NCBI RefSeq assembly: GCF_016342405.1 | Contig: NZ_JAEINN010000012.1 | Location: 1 to 64,000 of the forward strand | Source: Maridesulfovibrio ferrireducens | GTDB taxonomy: Bacteria > Desulfobacterota > Desulfovibrionia > Desulfovibrionales > Desulfovibrionaceae | Direction: 5' to 3' | DNA: 64,000 bases | Shown here: piece by piece, positions 18,064-26,798 of the stretch | How positions within the stretch are numbered: position 1 is the first letter of the stretch | How the letters are laid out: each line of letters starts with the position of its first letter | Made by a program: the position numbers and the translations under genes | Notes under the pieces: model-generated | What the model was told of the DNA's origin: nothing | The model's database searches: none | The model's input: the letters and a program-made list of their open reading frames with translations, nothing else

Positions 18064-19008
18064 TTAAATTTCAGTCCAATCAATAAATTGCTCATTTTCA
18101 TCGCGAATGGTCCCGCTCATGGTGAATCCTACACCAAGTCTGCATGACTTTCTGTCGATGTTTTCAACTGTACGTATTTTACCAGCATACCAGTAAGGCT
18201 TGAATATTTTTTGACGGAAGTTGAACATAAAAATATTAATGAGCACATCTGTATCTGTATCAAATTTATTTTCGCTTAAAATAAGAGGAGTGCTGACTGC
18301 TAAGCCTCCGTTTGAAATGTTGATAACTTCATTATCTTCATGTCCGCCTGACCTTGGATCATATGAGTTAACCGCCAAGTCAGGGATGGAGTCGGCAAAA
18401 GAAGCGTCATCAGTATCAGGTTTTCCGAGCCAGATTTTAACCCTTATGAACTGCTGATCGATAACTCTTTTACGTTTATGACGGCGGCGTATGATGCTTG
18501 AAAAAGAGCGGGGAAGACTTGCACTCAATCTGCTGCATCCTTCCTTTTTACATTCAAGAGAAATTATTGTTGTTTTGAAGTTGTTAACTGAGCCTGTTTC
18601 TGTTTTTTCAGGCGGGAACATCATCAATATTTGTCCAAACTCCGATTGTTGCGATAATCCCATCTCGTCAACGATTTCGAGATTTATGCGGTCTTCTTTT
18701 ATGTCCGTAATTACCGCGCGGGCGAGAACATTTTCATGTGATTCAGAATTAGCAAGATCCAGAATTATGCCGTTATCTTTGAAATCTGATATCAGATTTT
18801 TTTTGTAGTTTGATCCTCCGTCTCGTTTCCGGGAAGAAGAGCGGAGCATAAGATAAGCAATCAGTGCGGCTAGAAAACCTATAGCTCCGGCCGTGGTGAG
18901 TATTATAGGCATAGATTCCGGCGGCAGTGCCTTAAAAATTTTCATAGCCGGAACAGCTATTGCTGAGTCTATTTTATCTAAAAAGAATTGAAGGCTTATT
19001 TTTTCCAT
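18064..19008 (-). CDS. Membrane-anchored PilZ-domain protein
   Basis: A short cytoplasmic or periplasmic N-terminus is followed by a single transmembrane helix (about residues 33-55), a YcgR-N-like region, then a C-terminal PilZ domain. The two c-di-GMP contacts are visible: the arginine motif RRRHKRKR (RxxxR) and NISNGGLAV, the D/NxSxxG motif. Length is 314 residues. An insertion rich in Asp/Ser lies between the two motifs (DDASFADSIPD to SGGHEDNE), longer than in typical PilZ domains. It is monocistronic. Probable role: a c-di-GMP effector at the inner membrane controlling motility or surface behaviour; the output is unknown. Confidence 0.82.
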   Translation of the reverse strand: MEKISLQFFLDKIDSAIAVPAMKIFKALPPESMPIILTTAGAIGFLAALIAYLMLRSSSRKRDGGSNYKKNLISDFKDNGIILDLANSESHENVLARAVITDIKEDRINLEIVDEMGLSQQSEFGQILMMFPPEKTETGSVNNFKTTIISLECKKEGCSRLSASLPRSFSSIIRRRHKRKRVIDQQFIRVKIWLGKPDTDDASFADSIPDLAVNSYDPRSGGHEDNEVINISNGGLAVSTPLILSENKFDTDTDVLINIFMFNFRQKIFKPYWYAGKIRTVENIDRKSCRLGVGFTMSGTIRDENEQFIDWTEI

Positions 19009-19247
19009 CGGTAATATCCTGTAGTGAATATTATATTGCTAAAAATTTTATTCTCATCATTTACTTATGTAGGTGGCGGGAGTGCAAGTTGTCAATGTTG
19101 GTTTGTTACTGGACTATCATGGTTATTACGGCTATTCACCGCCTTAACGAATGGTTATTAATGCGGGTGTAATATTAAAATTAACGCTAAATTATTTTTG
19201 CCCGATCTGATACATGCGAAAACATTGCTTAATGCAGGGTTTGTGAA

Positions 19248-20105
19248 ATGCTCGAAAGGACTTTTTGTCATCTTAAGGGAATAGGAAACACCACTGAGGC
19301 TAAAATCTGGGAATCCGGAGTCAGTCACTGGAATGATATTCTGGAAGGAACTGATATTCCGTTTTCACCTGCGAAGGTGAATGAGCTGGAAATAGGGTGC
19401 GGTGAATCTCTGAAAAGACTTAAAGAATGTGATCCCATATGGTTTGCGGATAGACTTCCGGCCTCCGATCAATGGCGTCTTTATCCTCATTTTCGCAAGA
19501 ACATAGCTTATATAGATATAGAAACGACCGGAACGGATGCTCATTGCTGCGATATTACGACTATAGCTCTCTGGAACGGGCGTGAGGTTAAAACTTACGT
19601 GCAGGGGCGTAATCTTCATGAGTTTGAAGAAGAAATAGCCAAGTATCAGATGATAGTCAGTTTTAACGGTAAATGTTTTGATGTGCCTTTTATCGAGAAA
19701 TATTTCGGTATCAAGGTCAAAGCCGCTCATATTGATTTACGGTTTGTTTTCAGGTCGCTCGGAATTACCGGCGGACTTAAAGGAATTGAACATTATTTCG
19801 GTATGGATCGCGGTGACGCAGAAGGTCTGGACGGATATTTTGCTGTTCTTTTATGGAATGAATACGAAATGTCAGGTAACGAGAAAGCGCTTGAAACTTT
19901 GCTGGCATATAATGTTCTGGATAGTGTTAATCTTGAGAACTTGATGATTCGCGGCTATAATCTTCATATAGAAAGATTTCCGCAGCATGATCTTGAACCT
20001 CTTTCCACAGTTCCGGAGCCGCTCAATCCGTTTAAAGCACATATTGATGTAGTGGAATCTATAAGACGCAGATATCCTTCCGGAGGAGCTTTTCGGAAGT
20101 TCTAA
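19248..20105 (+). CDS. Ribonuclease H-like (YprB-type) exonuclease domain protein
   Basis: The 285-residue protein matches the COG3359 group of DnaQ/RNase H-like nucleases. Catalytic-type acidic residues are in YIDIETTG (DxE), SFNGKCFDVPF and NVLDSVNLENL (late Asp). A short N-terminal helical region (about 1-90) precedes the nuclease fold. No helicase domain is attached. The ATG at 19248 has a weak upstream site; a strong terminator follows. The substrate is unknown. Confidence 0.82.
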   Translation: MLERTFCHLKGIGNTTEAKIWESGVSHWNDILEGTDIPFSPAKVNELEIGCGESLKRLKECDPIWFADRLPASDQWRLYPHFRKNIAYIDIETTGTDAHCCDITTIALWNGREVKTYVQGRNLHEFEEEIAKYQMIVSFNGKCFDVPFIEKYFGIKVKAAHIDLRFVFRSLGITGGLKGIEHYFGMDRGDAEGLDGYFAVLLWNEYEMSGNEKALETLLAYNVLDSVNLENLMIRGYNLHIERFPQHDLEPLSTVPEPLNPFKAHIDVVESIRRRYPSGGAFRKF

Positions 20106-20172
20106 AATAAAAACAGTACATATTTTTCCTAAGAAAAATAGTCCTGTTGTCAGTGTGAATTTATTTCCCATT

Positions 20173-20207
20173 AAAGCCGTTTTCAAAATTGAAAACGGCT
20201 TTTTTTA
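20173..20207 (+). terminator. Intrinsic terminator
   Basis: AAAGCCGTTTTC pairs with GAAAACGGCTTT across a 6-base loop and runs into T7. It ends the YprB-type gene. Confidence 0.95.
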
Positions 20208-20384
20208 TGCAATTTAAAAAATATCATTACACTTAACATGTTTAAATACATTATTAAAAGATAGATAAGCTGGTTTGAAGGGAGATCTTTAAATAATTGG
20301 GTACGATCTGTGCATTATGTGAGTGGGCAAGGCAAAGGATGCCTGTCTGATTAACATTTTGATGATTGTAAGGGGAGAATGGAG

Positions 20385-21374
20385 ATGCAGGAACAGACCG
20401 CCGTGGACGTTGAAAAAGTTAGTTATTCGCATAAATTCATACAGGATATGGTCATCAATCCTTCCTTTTATACTGATAGTTCCTTGTTGAAAGATGTTAA
20501 CGAGATGAGTAAACCCTCTGTTGTAATTACAGATCCCATGATTATGGGAATGGTTCTTAAATTTTTCTATTGTTATGTCCATAAGGGCTGTTTTGATGAA
20601 GTTGTTCCGCTGGAAAAAGTCAGTGAGCTATGTGAAATGTTCAGCCGTCATCGCAGTCTTAACGAGCCTGATGATGATATTGAATTGATGAATTATCTGC
20701 GTCAGTGGTCATTTTCTCTCCGAATGCTCGCTGATATTCCTAAAACAAGCCATATTATCCGTTCCATTATCACACATAAAATTTCTCCGAATCTTATGGA
20801 TTTAGATGAATATGTCGGTCTGGATATCGGCACCGGGACTGGAATTTTGCTTCTTGCACAATATATCCATGCCCGAAGACTGGGTTTCGAAAAGATTCAT
20901 CTTTACGGAATAGAATATGATAAGATGGTCGGGTTGCAGAGCTATAAAATTTTCAAAGAACTGGGAATTGCTGAAATTATTCTTGGCGATGCCAGAGAAA
21001 GCCGTAATTATGAGCCGTTAATGGATAAGCAGGTCACATTTGTCTCAAATGAAACTGTTGCCGCCATGCACCAGCCACTTCGGCGTGATCACTTTGTAGC
21101 TATATGCCGCACTCTTTTTAGGACTGTCGGCAACAACATTAAAGATGCAGGATTTTTCCCGGAAGGGTTGATCGCTTTTTGTAAGGAAATGAATGTATCT
21201 GTACTTCTTGCGAAAAACACAGCTTTTCTAGGGCCGAAAGAATATCATGATATGCATCTTCTCCCGCAGGGGATTATTATAGAAGGAAATATTGTTCCGC
21301 TCCATCAGCTTGGAGATGAACTGCTGCCGTATATGTCTGAATGGGCTCGAGAGCGTCTTTCCCGTAGATGGTAA
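20385..21374 (+). CDS. SAM-dependent methyltransferase-like protein
   Basis: A class I Rossmann motif is clear (YVGLDIGTGTGILLLAQYI, about residues 145-165), followed by an acidic strand end (YGIEYDKMVG) and ILGDARE. The N-terminal ~140 residues are helical and unassigned. Post-motif elements typical of a named family were not recognised, so the acceptor is unknown. AGGGGA at 20371 sits 8 bases before ATG 20385 but only 2 before ATG 20379, so the second ATG is preferred; the difference is two residues. It is a single gene with its own terminator. Confidence 0.75.
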   Translation: MQEQTAVDVEKVSYSHKFIQDMVINPSFYTDSSLLKDVNEMSKPSVVITDPMIMGMVLKFFYCYVHKGCFDEVVPLEKVSELCEMFSRHRSLNEPDDDIELMNYLRQWSFSLRMLADIPKTSHIIRSIITHKISPNLMDLDEYVGLDIGTGTGILLLAQYIHARRLGFEKIHLYGIEYDKMVGLQSYKIFKELGIAEIILGDARESRNYEPLMDKQVTFVSNETVAAMHQPLRRDHFVAICRTLFRTVGNNIKDAGFFPEGLIAFCKEMNVSVLLAKNTAFLGPKEYHDMHLLPQGIIIEGNIVPLHQLGDELLPYMSEWARERLSRRW

Positions 21375-21401
21375 TAATTCCAAATTATTAAGAAATTTTA
21401 G

Positions 21402-21446
21402 AATCTCCTCCAGCATATTTTACGATATGTGGGAGGAGATTTTTTA
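21402..21446 (+). terminator. Intrinsic terminator
   Basis: AATCTCCTCC (21402-21411) pairs with GGAGGAGATT (21432-21441), followed by T-rich sequence. It ends the methyltransferase gene. Confidence 0.88.
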
Positions 21447-21582
21447 TGTTTGTTTGTCGGTTCATTTAGCTTTACAGTGCGTAATAAATATATGATATTC
21501 CGCGCGCTCGCGTGACAGGCGTATAGCTGTTTTATATATTGAAGGGTGAGCAGTAAATTTTTATGTGACAACGGAGAATTTC

Positions 21583-22836
21583 TTGAATTTCGAATCGTTT
21601 TGCTTTGACTCCCGCATAGCTTCCGGCATTCGTGCGACCGGTTACAGCGCTCCGACGTCTGTTCAAGTAAAGGCTATCCCCGCTGTTTTGGAGGGTTGCG
21701 ATGTCTTTGGGTTAACCCAGTCAGGCACCGGAAAAACCTCTGCTTTTGTGTTGCCCATTCTTCAGCGTTTAATAACGGCTGAGGCCCCGACTCGTGGACC
21801 TATACGTGTTTTGGTGCTGGCTCCTGCCCGTGAACAGGTTTTAAAAATTCACGAAAAATTTATTTCGCTTGGTAAACAGACAGGAATACGTTGCAGTGCT
21901 GTTTTTGGCGATGGTGATGCTGAATCCGGCATACAGATTAAGCTGAAAGAAATTTCCCGCGTGACAGTGCTTGTCGCCACTCCTGACAGACTTCTGGAGC
22001 TGATTAATCGCGCCGAAGTTGATTTATCCTATGTTGATACTCTTGTTGTTGATGAAGCTGACACTCAACTGACGATGGATTTTTCAGTTGAAATTAAGTC
22101 TATTCTCGCTAAGCTACCGTTGAAACGACAGAATTTAATGTTTTCCGCTACTCTGCCTTCAAGCGTGAGCACCCTCTCCGCAGAGATTTTGCATGATCCT
22201 AAAATATTTCAAATCGCGAATACTGCACCTGTTGAAACCGTAAAGCATATCTGCTGCCCTGTTCCGATTCATCTTAAGCAGGAATTTTTGAAAGCTTTGC
22301 TTGAAGATATAGAGTTTGAAAGTGTTCTGGTTTTTGTCAGAACCAGACGCTGGGCGGAACGACTTGCCGCAAGACTTGTAAAAGCAGGGTATAATGCAGC
22401 GTCACTTCATGGCGATTTGTCTCAAAGTAAACGGAAAGTAGTTTTAGACGGATTTAAGAGCGGGGAATTTAATATTATGGTCGCTACTGATTTAGCGGCC
22501 AGCAGTCTCGAGTGTTCTTCAATTACGCATGTCATTAATTATGACATGCCGGATACCTTTGAAATATATAGACATCGTATGGAAAAGACTGGGATTGACG
22601 GTAAAAAAGGTGTAGCATTTCTTTTTGCCGCTGATGAAGATATAGCTCAGGTTGTGGAGATAGGAAAATTAGTTGAGGGCCGCCTTTCGGTACATCATTT
22701 AGACAATTTTGATTACAAGGGTTCCAAACCTGAACCTGTTTTACCTGAGGTTGTGAAGAAAAAAGAACGCAGCAAGCCCGGACGTGCTAAAAAAGGTAAT
22801 AAACGGCATGGTCATAGTGGTAAGGGGTCGGTTTAA
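21583..22836 (+). CDS. DEAD-box RNA helicase with atypical motifs V and VI
   Basis: The two RecA-like domains of an RNA helicase are present. Seen in order: a Q motif (SAPTSVQ), motif I (TQSGTGKT), Ia (APAREQ for PTRE), Ib (TPDRLLEL), II (VDEAD), III (SAT), IV (VLVFVRT), V (ATDLAASSLE) and VI. Motif VI reads YRHRMEKTG where HRIGRTGR is expected, so at least one usual arginine is lost. A basic tail (KKKERSKPGRAKKGNKRHG) would bind RNA. TTG 21583 has a GGAGA site and gives the usual NFESFCFDSRI opening; GTG 21565 is the alternative. Likely role: cold or ribosome-assembly helicase, or a non-canonical RNA clamp. Confidence 0.85.
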   Translation: MNFESFCFDSRIASGIRATGYSAPTSVQVKAIPAVLEGCDVFGLTQSGTGKTSAFVLPILQRLITAEAPTRGPIRVLVLAPAREQVLKIHEKFISLGKQTGIRCSAVFGDGDAESGIQIKLKEISRVTVLVATPDRLLELINRAEVDLSYVDTLVVDEADTQLTMDFSVEIKSILAKLPLKRQNLMFSATLPSSVSTLSAEILHDPKIFQIANTAPVETVKHICCPVPIHLKQEFLKALLEDIEFESVLVFVRTRRWAERLAARLVKAGYNAASLHGDLSQSKRKVVLDGFKSGEFNIMVATDLAASSLECSSITHVINYDMPDTFEIYRHRMEKTGIDGKKGVAFLFAADEDIAQVVEIGKLVEGRLSVHHLDNFDYKGSKPEPVLPEVVKKKERSKPGRAKKGNKRHGHSGKGSV

Positions 22837-22905
22837 AAACGAAAAGTTAAGAGTTTAATATCTTGTAGCTCCATGATATATGAGCAATATGAATCGGACA
22901 GAAAT

Positions 22906-24213
22906 ATGAAAAAATTTTGGATTACCACCCTCGGTTGTAAAATCAATCAATATGAAAGCGAATCAATCCGTCAGCGCTGGGAGCAGATGGGATTTGAGCA
23001 GGCTGCCAATGACGTGGAAGCTCATGAGGTCGTGATTAATTCGTGTGCTGTAACCGCATCAGCTTTACGCGATTTGCGTCAACTCGTTCGCAGCATCAAC
23101 CGCCGGAATCCCGAAGCTGATATTATTATCACCGGATGTGCCGCACAGGTTTTTGCCGGAGAATTAGCAGAGCTTCCCGGTGTCAGTGAAGTTATTCCGC
23201 AAGATCACAAGGCGGATCTTTTAAAGCTTGATAAACTTCATGACTCTGAAGAAAAAGTTGAAAATTCAGATGGGGTGACAATTTTTCAGCCTTTTGAAAT
23301 TAAAGATTATCAAAGAGCAAGAGCTGTAGTCAAAGTGCAGGACGGGTGTTCGCATCGCTGTACATATTGTATAGTACCAATCACCCGCGGGCCTAGTGTC
23401 AGCAGGAAGATTGAAGATATTCTGAGTGAAATTCAAAGACTGCTGGATGCCGGATTCAGAGAAATGGTAATCAGCGGTATTAATCTCAGTCATTATGGGC
23501 GTGAATTTAAAGATCGTCCTGATTTCTGGGATCTCATGGAGCGGATTGAAAAGGAATTCGGTTCAGAGTGGGGTGGCAGGGCAAGACTACGTATCAGTTC
23601 ACTTGAACCGGGCCAGCTCAAAGATCGTGCGTTTGAAGTTTTTTCATCCTCTAAATTAATATGCCCGCAACTGCATTTATCTTTGCAGAGTGGTGATTAT
23701 TCAGTGTTGAAAAGAATGGGTAGAGGGCATTATAAGCCGCAGGATGCTCTTACTTTTGTTGAAGAGTTAACCAAGATATGGCCTGTTTTCGGTCTTGGAG
23801 CTGATATTTTGACCGCTTTTCCTGGAGAAACAGAGGAAGAGTTTAATAATACTTTTGAATTCTGCCAAAAGCTTCCTCTATCTTATGCGCATGTTTTTCC
23901 GTATTCAGTCAGGCCGGGAACTGTTGCTGCGAAAATGAAAGGACAACTTTCCGGTTTTATAAAAAAAGAGCGCGGGGCAAAACTTCGTGAACTTGTTGAA
24001 GAAAAGAAAGCTGAGTTTTTGAATAAAATTTTAGGGTTGAATTCATTGAAAGTCCTTTTTCAGGATAAAAATAAAGGTATTTGTGAGTTTTATTCGACAT
24101 GTGAGTTGGAAAATGGTTTTGAAGGAGCCGTACCGCGTGAACTCGTGAAAGTTGTTCCTATAAAGATTTTGAAAGATAAGTTGTTGGTTCGTATTTTAGA
24201 GCCGGAATGTTAG
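22906..24213 (+). CDS. mtaB: tRNA (t6A37) methylthiotransferase MtaB
   Basis: This radical SAM methylthiotransferase converts t6A37 to ms2t6A37 in tRNAs reading ANN codons. The N-terminal domain ligates a cluster through Cys in TTLGCKINQYE, NSCAVTA and TGCAAQ. The radical SAM motif is CSHRCTYC, and a C-terminal TRAM-like region follows. TLGCKxNQYES is specific to MtaB rather than MiaB/RimO. Start 22906 gives the family N-terminus; ATG 22873 would add 11 residues, and neither has a strong ribosome binding site. The sua5 gene elsewhere in this window makes the precursor step. Confidence 0.93.
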   Translation: MKKFWITTLGCKINQYESESIRQRWEQMGFEQAANDVEAHEVVINSCAVTASALRDLRQLVRSINRRNPEADIIITGCAAQVFAGELAELPGVSEVIPQDHKADLLKLDKLHDSEEKVENSDGVTIFQPFEIKDYQRARAVVKVQDGCSHRCTYCIVPITRGPSVSRKIEDILSEIQRLLDAGFREMVISGINLSHYGREFKDRPDFWDLMERIEKEFGSEWGGRARLRISSLEPGQLKDRAFEVFSSSKLICPQLHLSLQSGDYSVLKRMGRGHYKPQDALTFVEELTKIWPVFGLGADILTAFPGETEEEFNNTFEFCQKLPLSYAHVFPYSVRPGTVAAKMKGQLSGFIKKERGAKLRELVEEKKAEFLNKILGLNSLKVLFQDKNKGICEFYSTCELENGFEGAVPRELVKVVPIKILKDKLLVRILEPEC

Positions 24214-24253
24214 AGTAAATTTGTTACTATAAAATTGTCAGTATAAAATTGAT

Positions 24254-24281
24254 AAGCAGCGCAAGCGTATGCTGCTTAAAT
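24254..24281 (+). terminator. Weak hairpin between mtaB and yicC
   Basis: AAGCAGC (24254-24260) pairs with GCTGCTT (24271-24277), followed by an A/T-rich tract. The 7-base stem could attenuate or terminate mtaB transcription before the yicC operon. Confidence 0.5.
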
Positions 24282-24306
24282 TATATTTTAAAAGAAAGGA
24301 GGCTCA

Positions 24307-25188
24307 ATGCCTGTTAGCATGACTGGATTCGGACGTTTTGAGAGTACTGAAGATAAATGGAGCCATTGCTGGGAAATCCGCAGCGTAAATTCACGTTACC
24401 TTGATCTTAAATGGAGATTGCCCGGTTTCCTTCGCGGATATGAATCCCGCTGGGAAAAACTGGTCAGAAAATATGGATCTCGCGGTAGGGTTGATATTTC
24501 TTTGAACCTTGAAGTTTTCAGCGCAGAACTATTAGGAATTGGTCTGAATAAGCTTCAGGCCGAAGCTATGATCACACAGGTTCGCGATATGGCAACTGCT
24601 GATGGTGTAGATTTTACTCCGGATTACAATAGGCTTTTCGGCTTATCTTCCTTGTGGAGAGACGCTTCAAGCGAGCCTGATCCTAAACTTGCAGCATCAA
24701 TTACAGCCGGTCTTGAAGGCGCTCTTGCTAACTGGCGTGAGTCTAGACAGGCTGAAGGCGATGACCTTGTTGTAGACCTTAAAGAGCGTTTTACTCTGCT
24801 CAAAGAATATGGCGAAACAGTTAAAGCTAAAGTTCCTGAAATTCTTGAAATGAGACGTGTAGCTCTTATCGAAAGAGTAACTAACATGATGGAAACTCTT
24901 GGTGCTGAGTATTCTGAAGACAGAATGATTCAGGAAGTAGCGATTCTTACTGATAAGCTTGATGTTTCAGAAGAAGCCACACGTCTTGATGCTCACCTCG
25001 ACCGTATTTTTGAAGTTCTGAATAGTAATAAAGATGCTGGTAAAAGACTCGATTTCCTTCTTCAGGAAACATTCAGAGAAATTAATACTTGCGGTAACAA
25101 ATGTCAGGATATCGAAGTCAGCCGCGTAGTTGTTGAATTCAAAGCTGAGCTTGAAAAATGCCGTGAGCAGGTTCAAAACATCGAATAA
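24307..25188 (+). CDS. YicC family protein (endoribonuclease-like)
   Basis: The product opens with PVSMTGFGRFES and has the WEIRSVNSRYLDLKWRLP block typical of YicC/YloC. It ends with FLLQETFREINTCGNKCQD and then the CREQVQNIE tail, the conserved C-terminal DUF1732 region. Characterised YicC proteins are endoribonucleases acting on specific RNAs. Length is 293 residues. AAGGAGG precedes the ATG. It heads an operon with remA, gmk, pyrF and more, the same order as yloC-remA-gmk of Firmicutes. Confidence 0.93.
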   Translation: MPVSMTGFGRFESTEDKWSHCWEIRSVNSRYLDLKWRLPGFLRGYESRWEKLVRKYGSRGRVDISLNLEVFSAELLGIGLNKLQAEAMITQVRDMATADGVDFTPDYNRLFGLSSLWRDASSEPDPKLAASITAGLEGALANWRESRQAEGDDLVVDLKERFTLLKEYGETVKAKVPEILEMRRVALIERVTNMMETLGAEYSEDRMIQEVAILTDKLDVSEEATRLDAHLDRIFEVLNSNKDAGKRLDFLLQETFREINTCGNKCQDIEVSRVVVEFKAELEKCREQVQNIE

Positions 25189-25199
25189 TTTGGTTGTAA

Positions 25200-25460
25200 A
25201 TGCAAAAGCAGACATTACTCAATATAGGTTTTGGTAATTACGTGGTTTCCAGCCGCGTAATTACCATTGTTAATCCTTCATCTTCTCCGATGCGTAGACT
25301 TCGTGAAGATGCAAGGCAGGAAGGCCGCCTTGTCGATGCAACTCAGGGACGTAAAACAAGGTCCATTATAGTTATGGATTCCAACCATGTAATCCTGTCA
25401 GCTATACAGGCGGAAACAATCGGACATCGTTATACATCTGGAGACGCTGACAATGACTGA
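25200..25460 (+). CDS. remA: RemA family protein (DUF370)
   Basis: This 86-residue protein has the conserved [22 protein letters not shown]-terminus (quoted here in two family blocks: LLNIGFGN and SRVITIVNP) and the central [21 protein letters not shown] block of DUF370. In Bacillus subtilis RemA binds DNA at biofilm-matrix promoters; in this lineage its role is not established. The ATG lies 11 bases after yicC and the end overlaps gmk by 8 bases, so its expression is linked with guanylate kinase. Confidence 0.92.
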   Translation: MQKQTLLNIGFGNYVVSSRVITIVNPSSSPMRRLREDARQEGRLVDATQGRKTRSIIVMDSNHVILSAIQAETIGHRYTSGDADND

Positions 25461-26085
25461 TACGCGGTTTCCGTCACGAAAAGGTCAAGTTCTGGTACTT
25501 TGCGCGCCATCCGGCACTGGTAAGAGTACTCTTGTAAAAAGTCTTCGCGGTGAATTCTCCGAAGTGGGATTTTCTATTTCGTGCACAACTCGTGAACCTA
25601 GACAAGGGGAAGCGCACGGCAGAGAGTATTATTTCTTATCCGTTGATGAATTCAAGGCAAAACGAGATGCTGGTGAATTTGCGGAATGGGCAGAAGTCCA
25701 CGGTAATTTTTACGGAACTCCGAAAAAGCCTGTCGAGAAGATGTTATTTAAAGGGATGGATATTCTTTTTGATATCGATTTTCAGGGAGCTATGCAGCTC
25801 ATGGAAACGATGCCGGATGGAATATTTGTCTTTTTGATGCCTCCGTCCTATTCGGAATTGAAGGCCCGTCTTGAAGGGCGGAACACAGATTCTGCTGAAG
25901 TTATCGGACGCAGATTAAGAAATGCAATGAGTGAAATGGCCTCAGCCCCTCAGTTTGAGTACTGGATCGTCAATGATGATCTTGACAAGGCTTATTCTGA
26001 ATTGAGGTCAATTTACCTTGCCGGGAAAAATCGTCCCTGTACCAATCCGGGACTTCTTGAAAGTATATTAAGCACTTGGGAGTAG
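25453..26085 (+). CDS. gmk: Guanylate kinase
   Basis: This 210-residue enzyme phosphorylates GMP to GDP. The P-loop is APSGTGKST, the GMP-binding segment [21 protein letters not shown] is complete across two blocks (SCTTREPR and GREYYF), and FDIDFQGA provides the Walker-B-like strand. The start overlaps the end of remA. The C-terminal ~15 residues after [17 protein letters not shown] are slightly extended. It is essential in most bacteria. Confidence 0.96.
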   Translation: MTDTRFPSRKGQVLVLCAPSGTGKSTLVKSLRGEFSEVGFSISCTTREPRQGEAHGREYYFLSVDEFKAKRDAGEFAEWAEVHGNFYGTPKKPVEKMLFKGMDILFDIDFQGAMQLMETMPDGIFVFLMPPSYSELKARLEGRNTDSAEVIGRRLRNAMSEMASAPQFEYWIVNDDLDKAYSELRSIYLAGKNRPCTNPGLLESILSTWE

Positions 26086-26086
26086 T

Positions 26087-26779
26087 ATGTCTGAATTAGT
26101 TGTCGCCCTAGATTTTAAAGATGCGAAATCCGCCATTGCCATGGCCGAAAAAGTCCGCGGAGTTGCTCCCTGGGTAAAAGTCGGTCTTGAACTTTTTTGT
26201 GCGGAAGGGCCTCAGATTATATCCACGTTTAAGGATATGGGATTTAAAGTTTTTATCGATCTCAAATTTTTTGATATCCCCAATACCGTAAAAGGTGCTG
26301 TGCGTTCCGCCACGCTGGCGGGAGCTGATATGCTCAGTCTGCATGCTATGGGCGGAGAGCGTATGGCTATTGCTGCCCGTGAAGGTAGAGCTGAAGCTGC
26401 GATTGGCGGTGCTGGTCCTTTACTGATGGCTATTACTGTACTCACAAGTATGAGCGAAGAAGATCTTCCTTTTGCTGTTCCGAACGGACTTGGCGACGCT
26501 GTGCTTGATCTGGCGCTTGCGTCTTCTCAGGCAGGACTGGACGGAGTGGTCTGTTCCGGGCTTGAAGTGGAATCCGTTAAAGAAAAATGCGGTAGCGATT
26601 TCTTATGTCTGACTCCGGGTATCAGGCCCGCATCAGTTTCTGATGATCAGCGCAGAGTTGTTACTCCGGCGCAGGCTGTCAGCAGAGGTTCAAACTTTCT
26701 AGTTGTCGGAAGACCCATCACCGGCGCGGATGATCCGGCGGAAGCTGCTCGTAGTATAATTGCTGAAATGAATTCTTAG
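26087..26779 (+). CDS. pyrF: Orotidine 5'-phosphate decarboxylase
   Basis: This 230-residue TIM-barrel enzyme makes UMP from OMP. The catalytic block FIDLKFFDIPNTV (Asp-x-Lys-x-x-Asp) and the phosphate loop LTPGIRP followed by VVGRPITGADDP are intact. The ATG is one base after the gmk stop. Together with carA elsewhere in the window it belongs to pyrimidine synthesis. Confidence 0.96.
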   Translation: MSELVVALDFKDAKSAIAMAEKVRGVAPWVKVGLELFCAEGPQIISTFKDMGFKVFIDLKFFDIPNTVKGAVRSATLAGADMLSLHAMGGERMAIAAREGRAEAAIGGAGPLLMAITVLTSMSEEDLPFAVPNGLGDAVLDLALASSQAGLDGVVCSGLEVESVKEKCGSDFLCLTPGIRPASVSDDQRRVVTPAQAVSRGSNFLVVGRPITGADDPAEAARSIIAEMNS

Positions 26780-26798
26780 CCGGAGGCCGTAAGGTAAA

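Noticed and set aside
20298-20316. GG-N10-GC element before the methyltransferase gene
   Set aside because: Spacing fits sigma-54 but the flanks (GGGTAC and GTGCAT) differ from TGGCAC and TTGC in several bases, so it is within chance for A/T-rich DNA.
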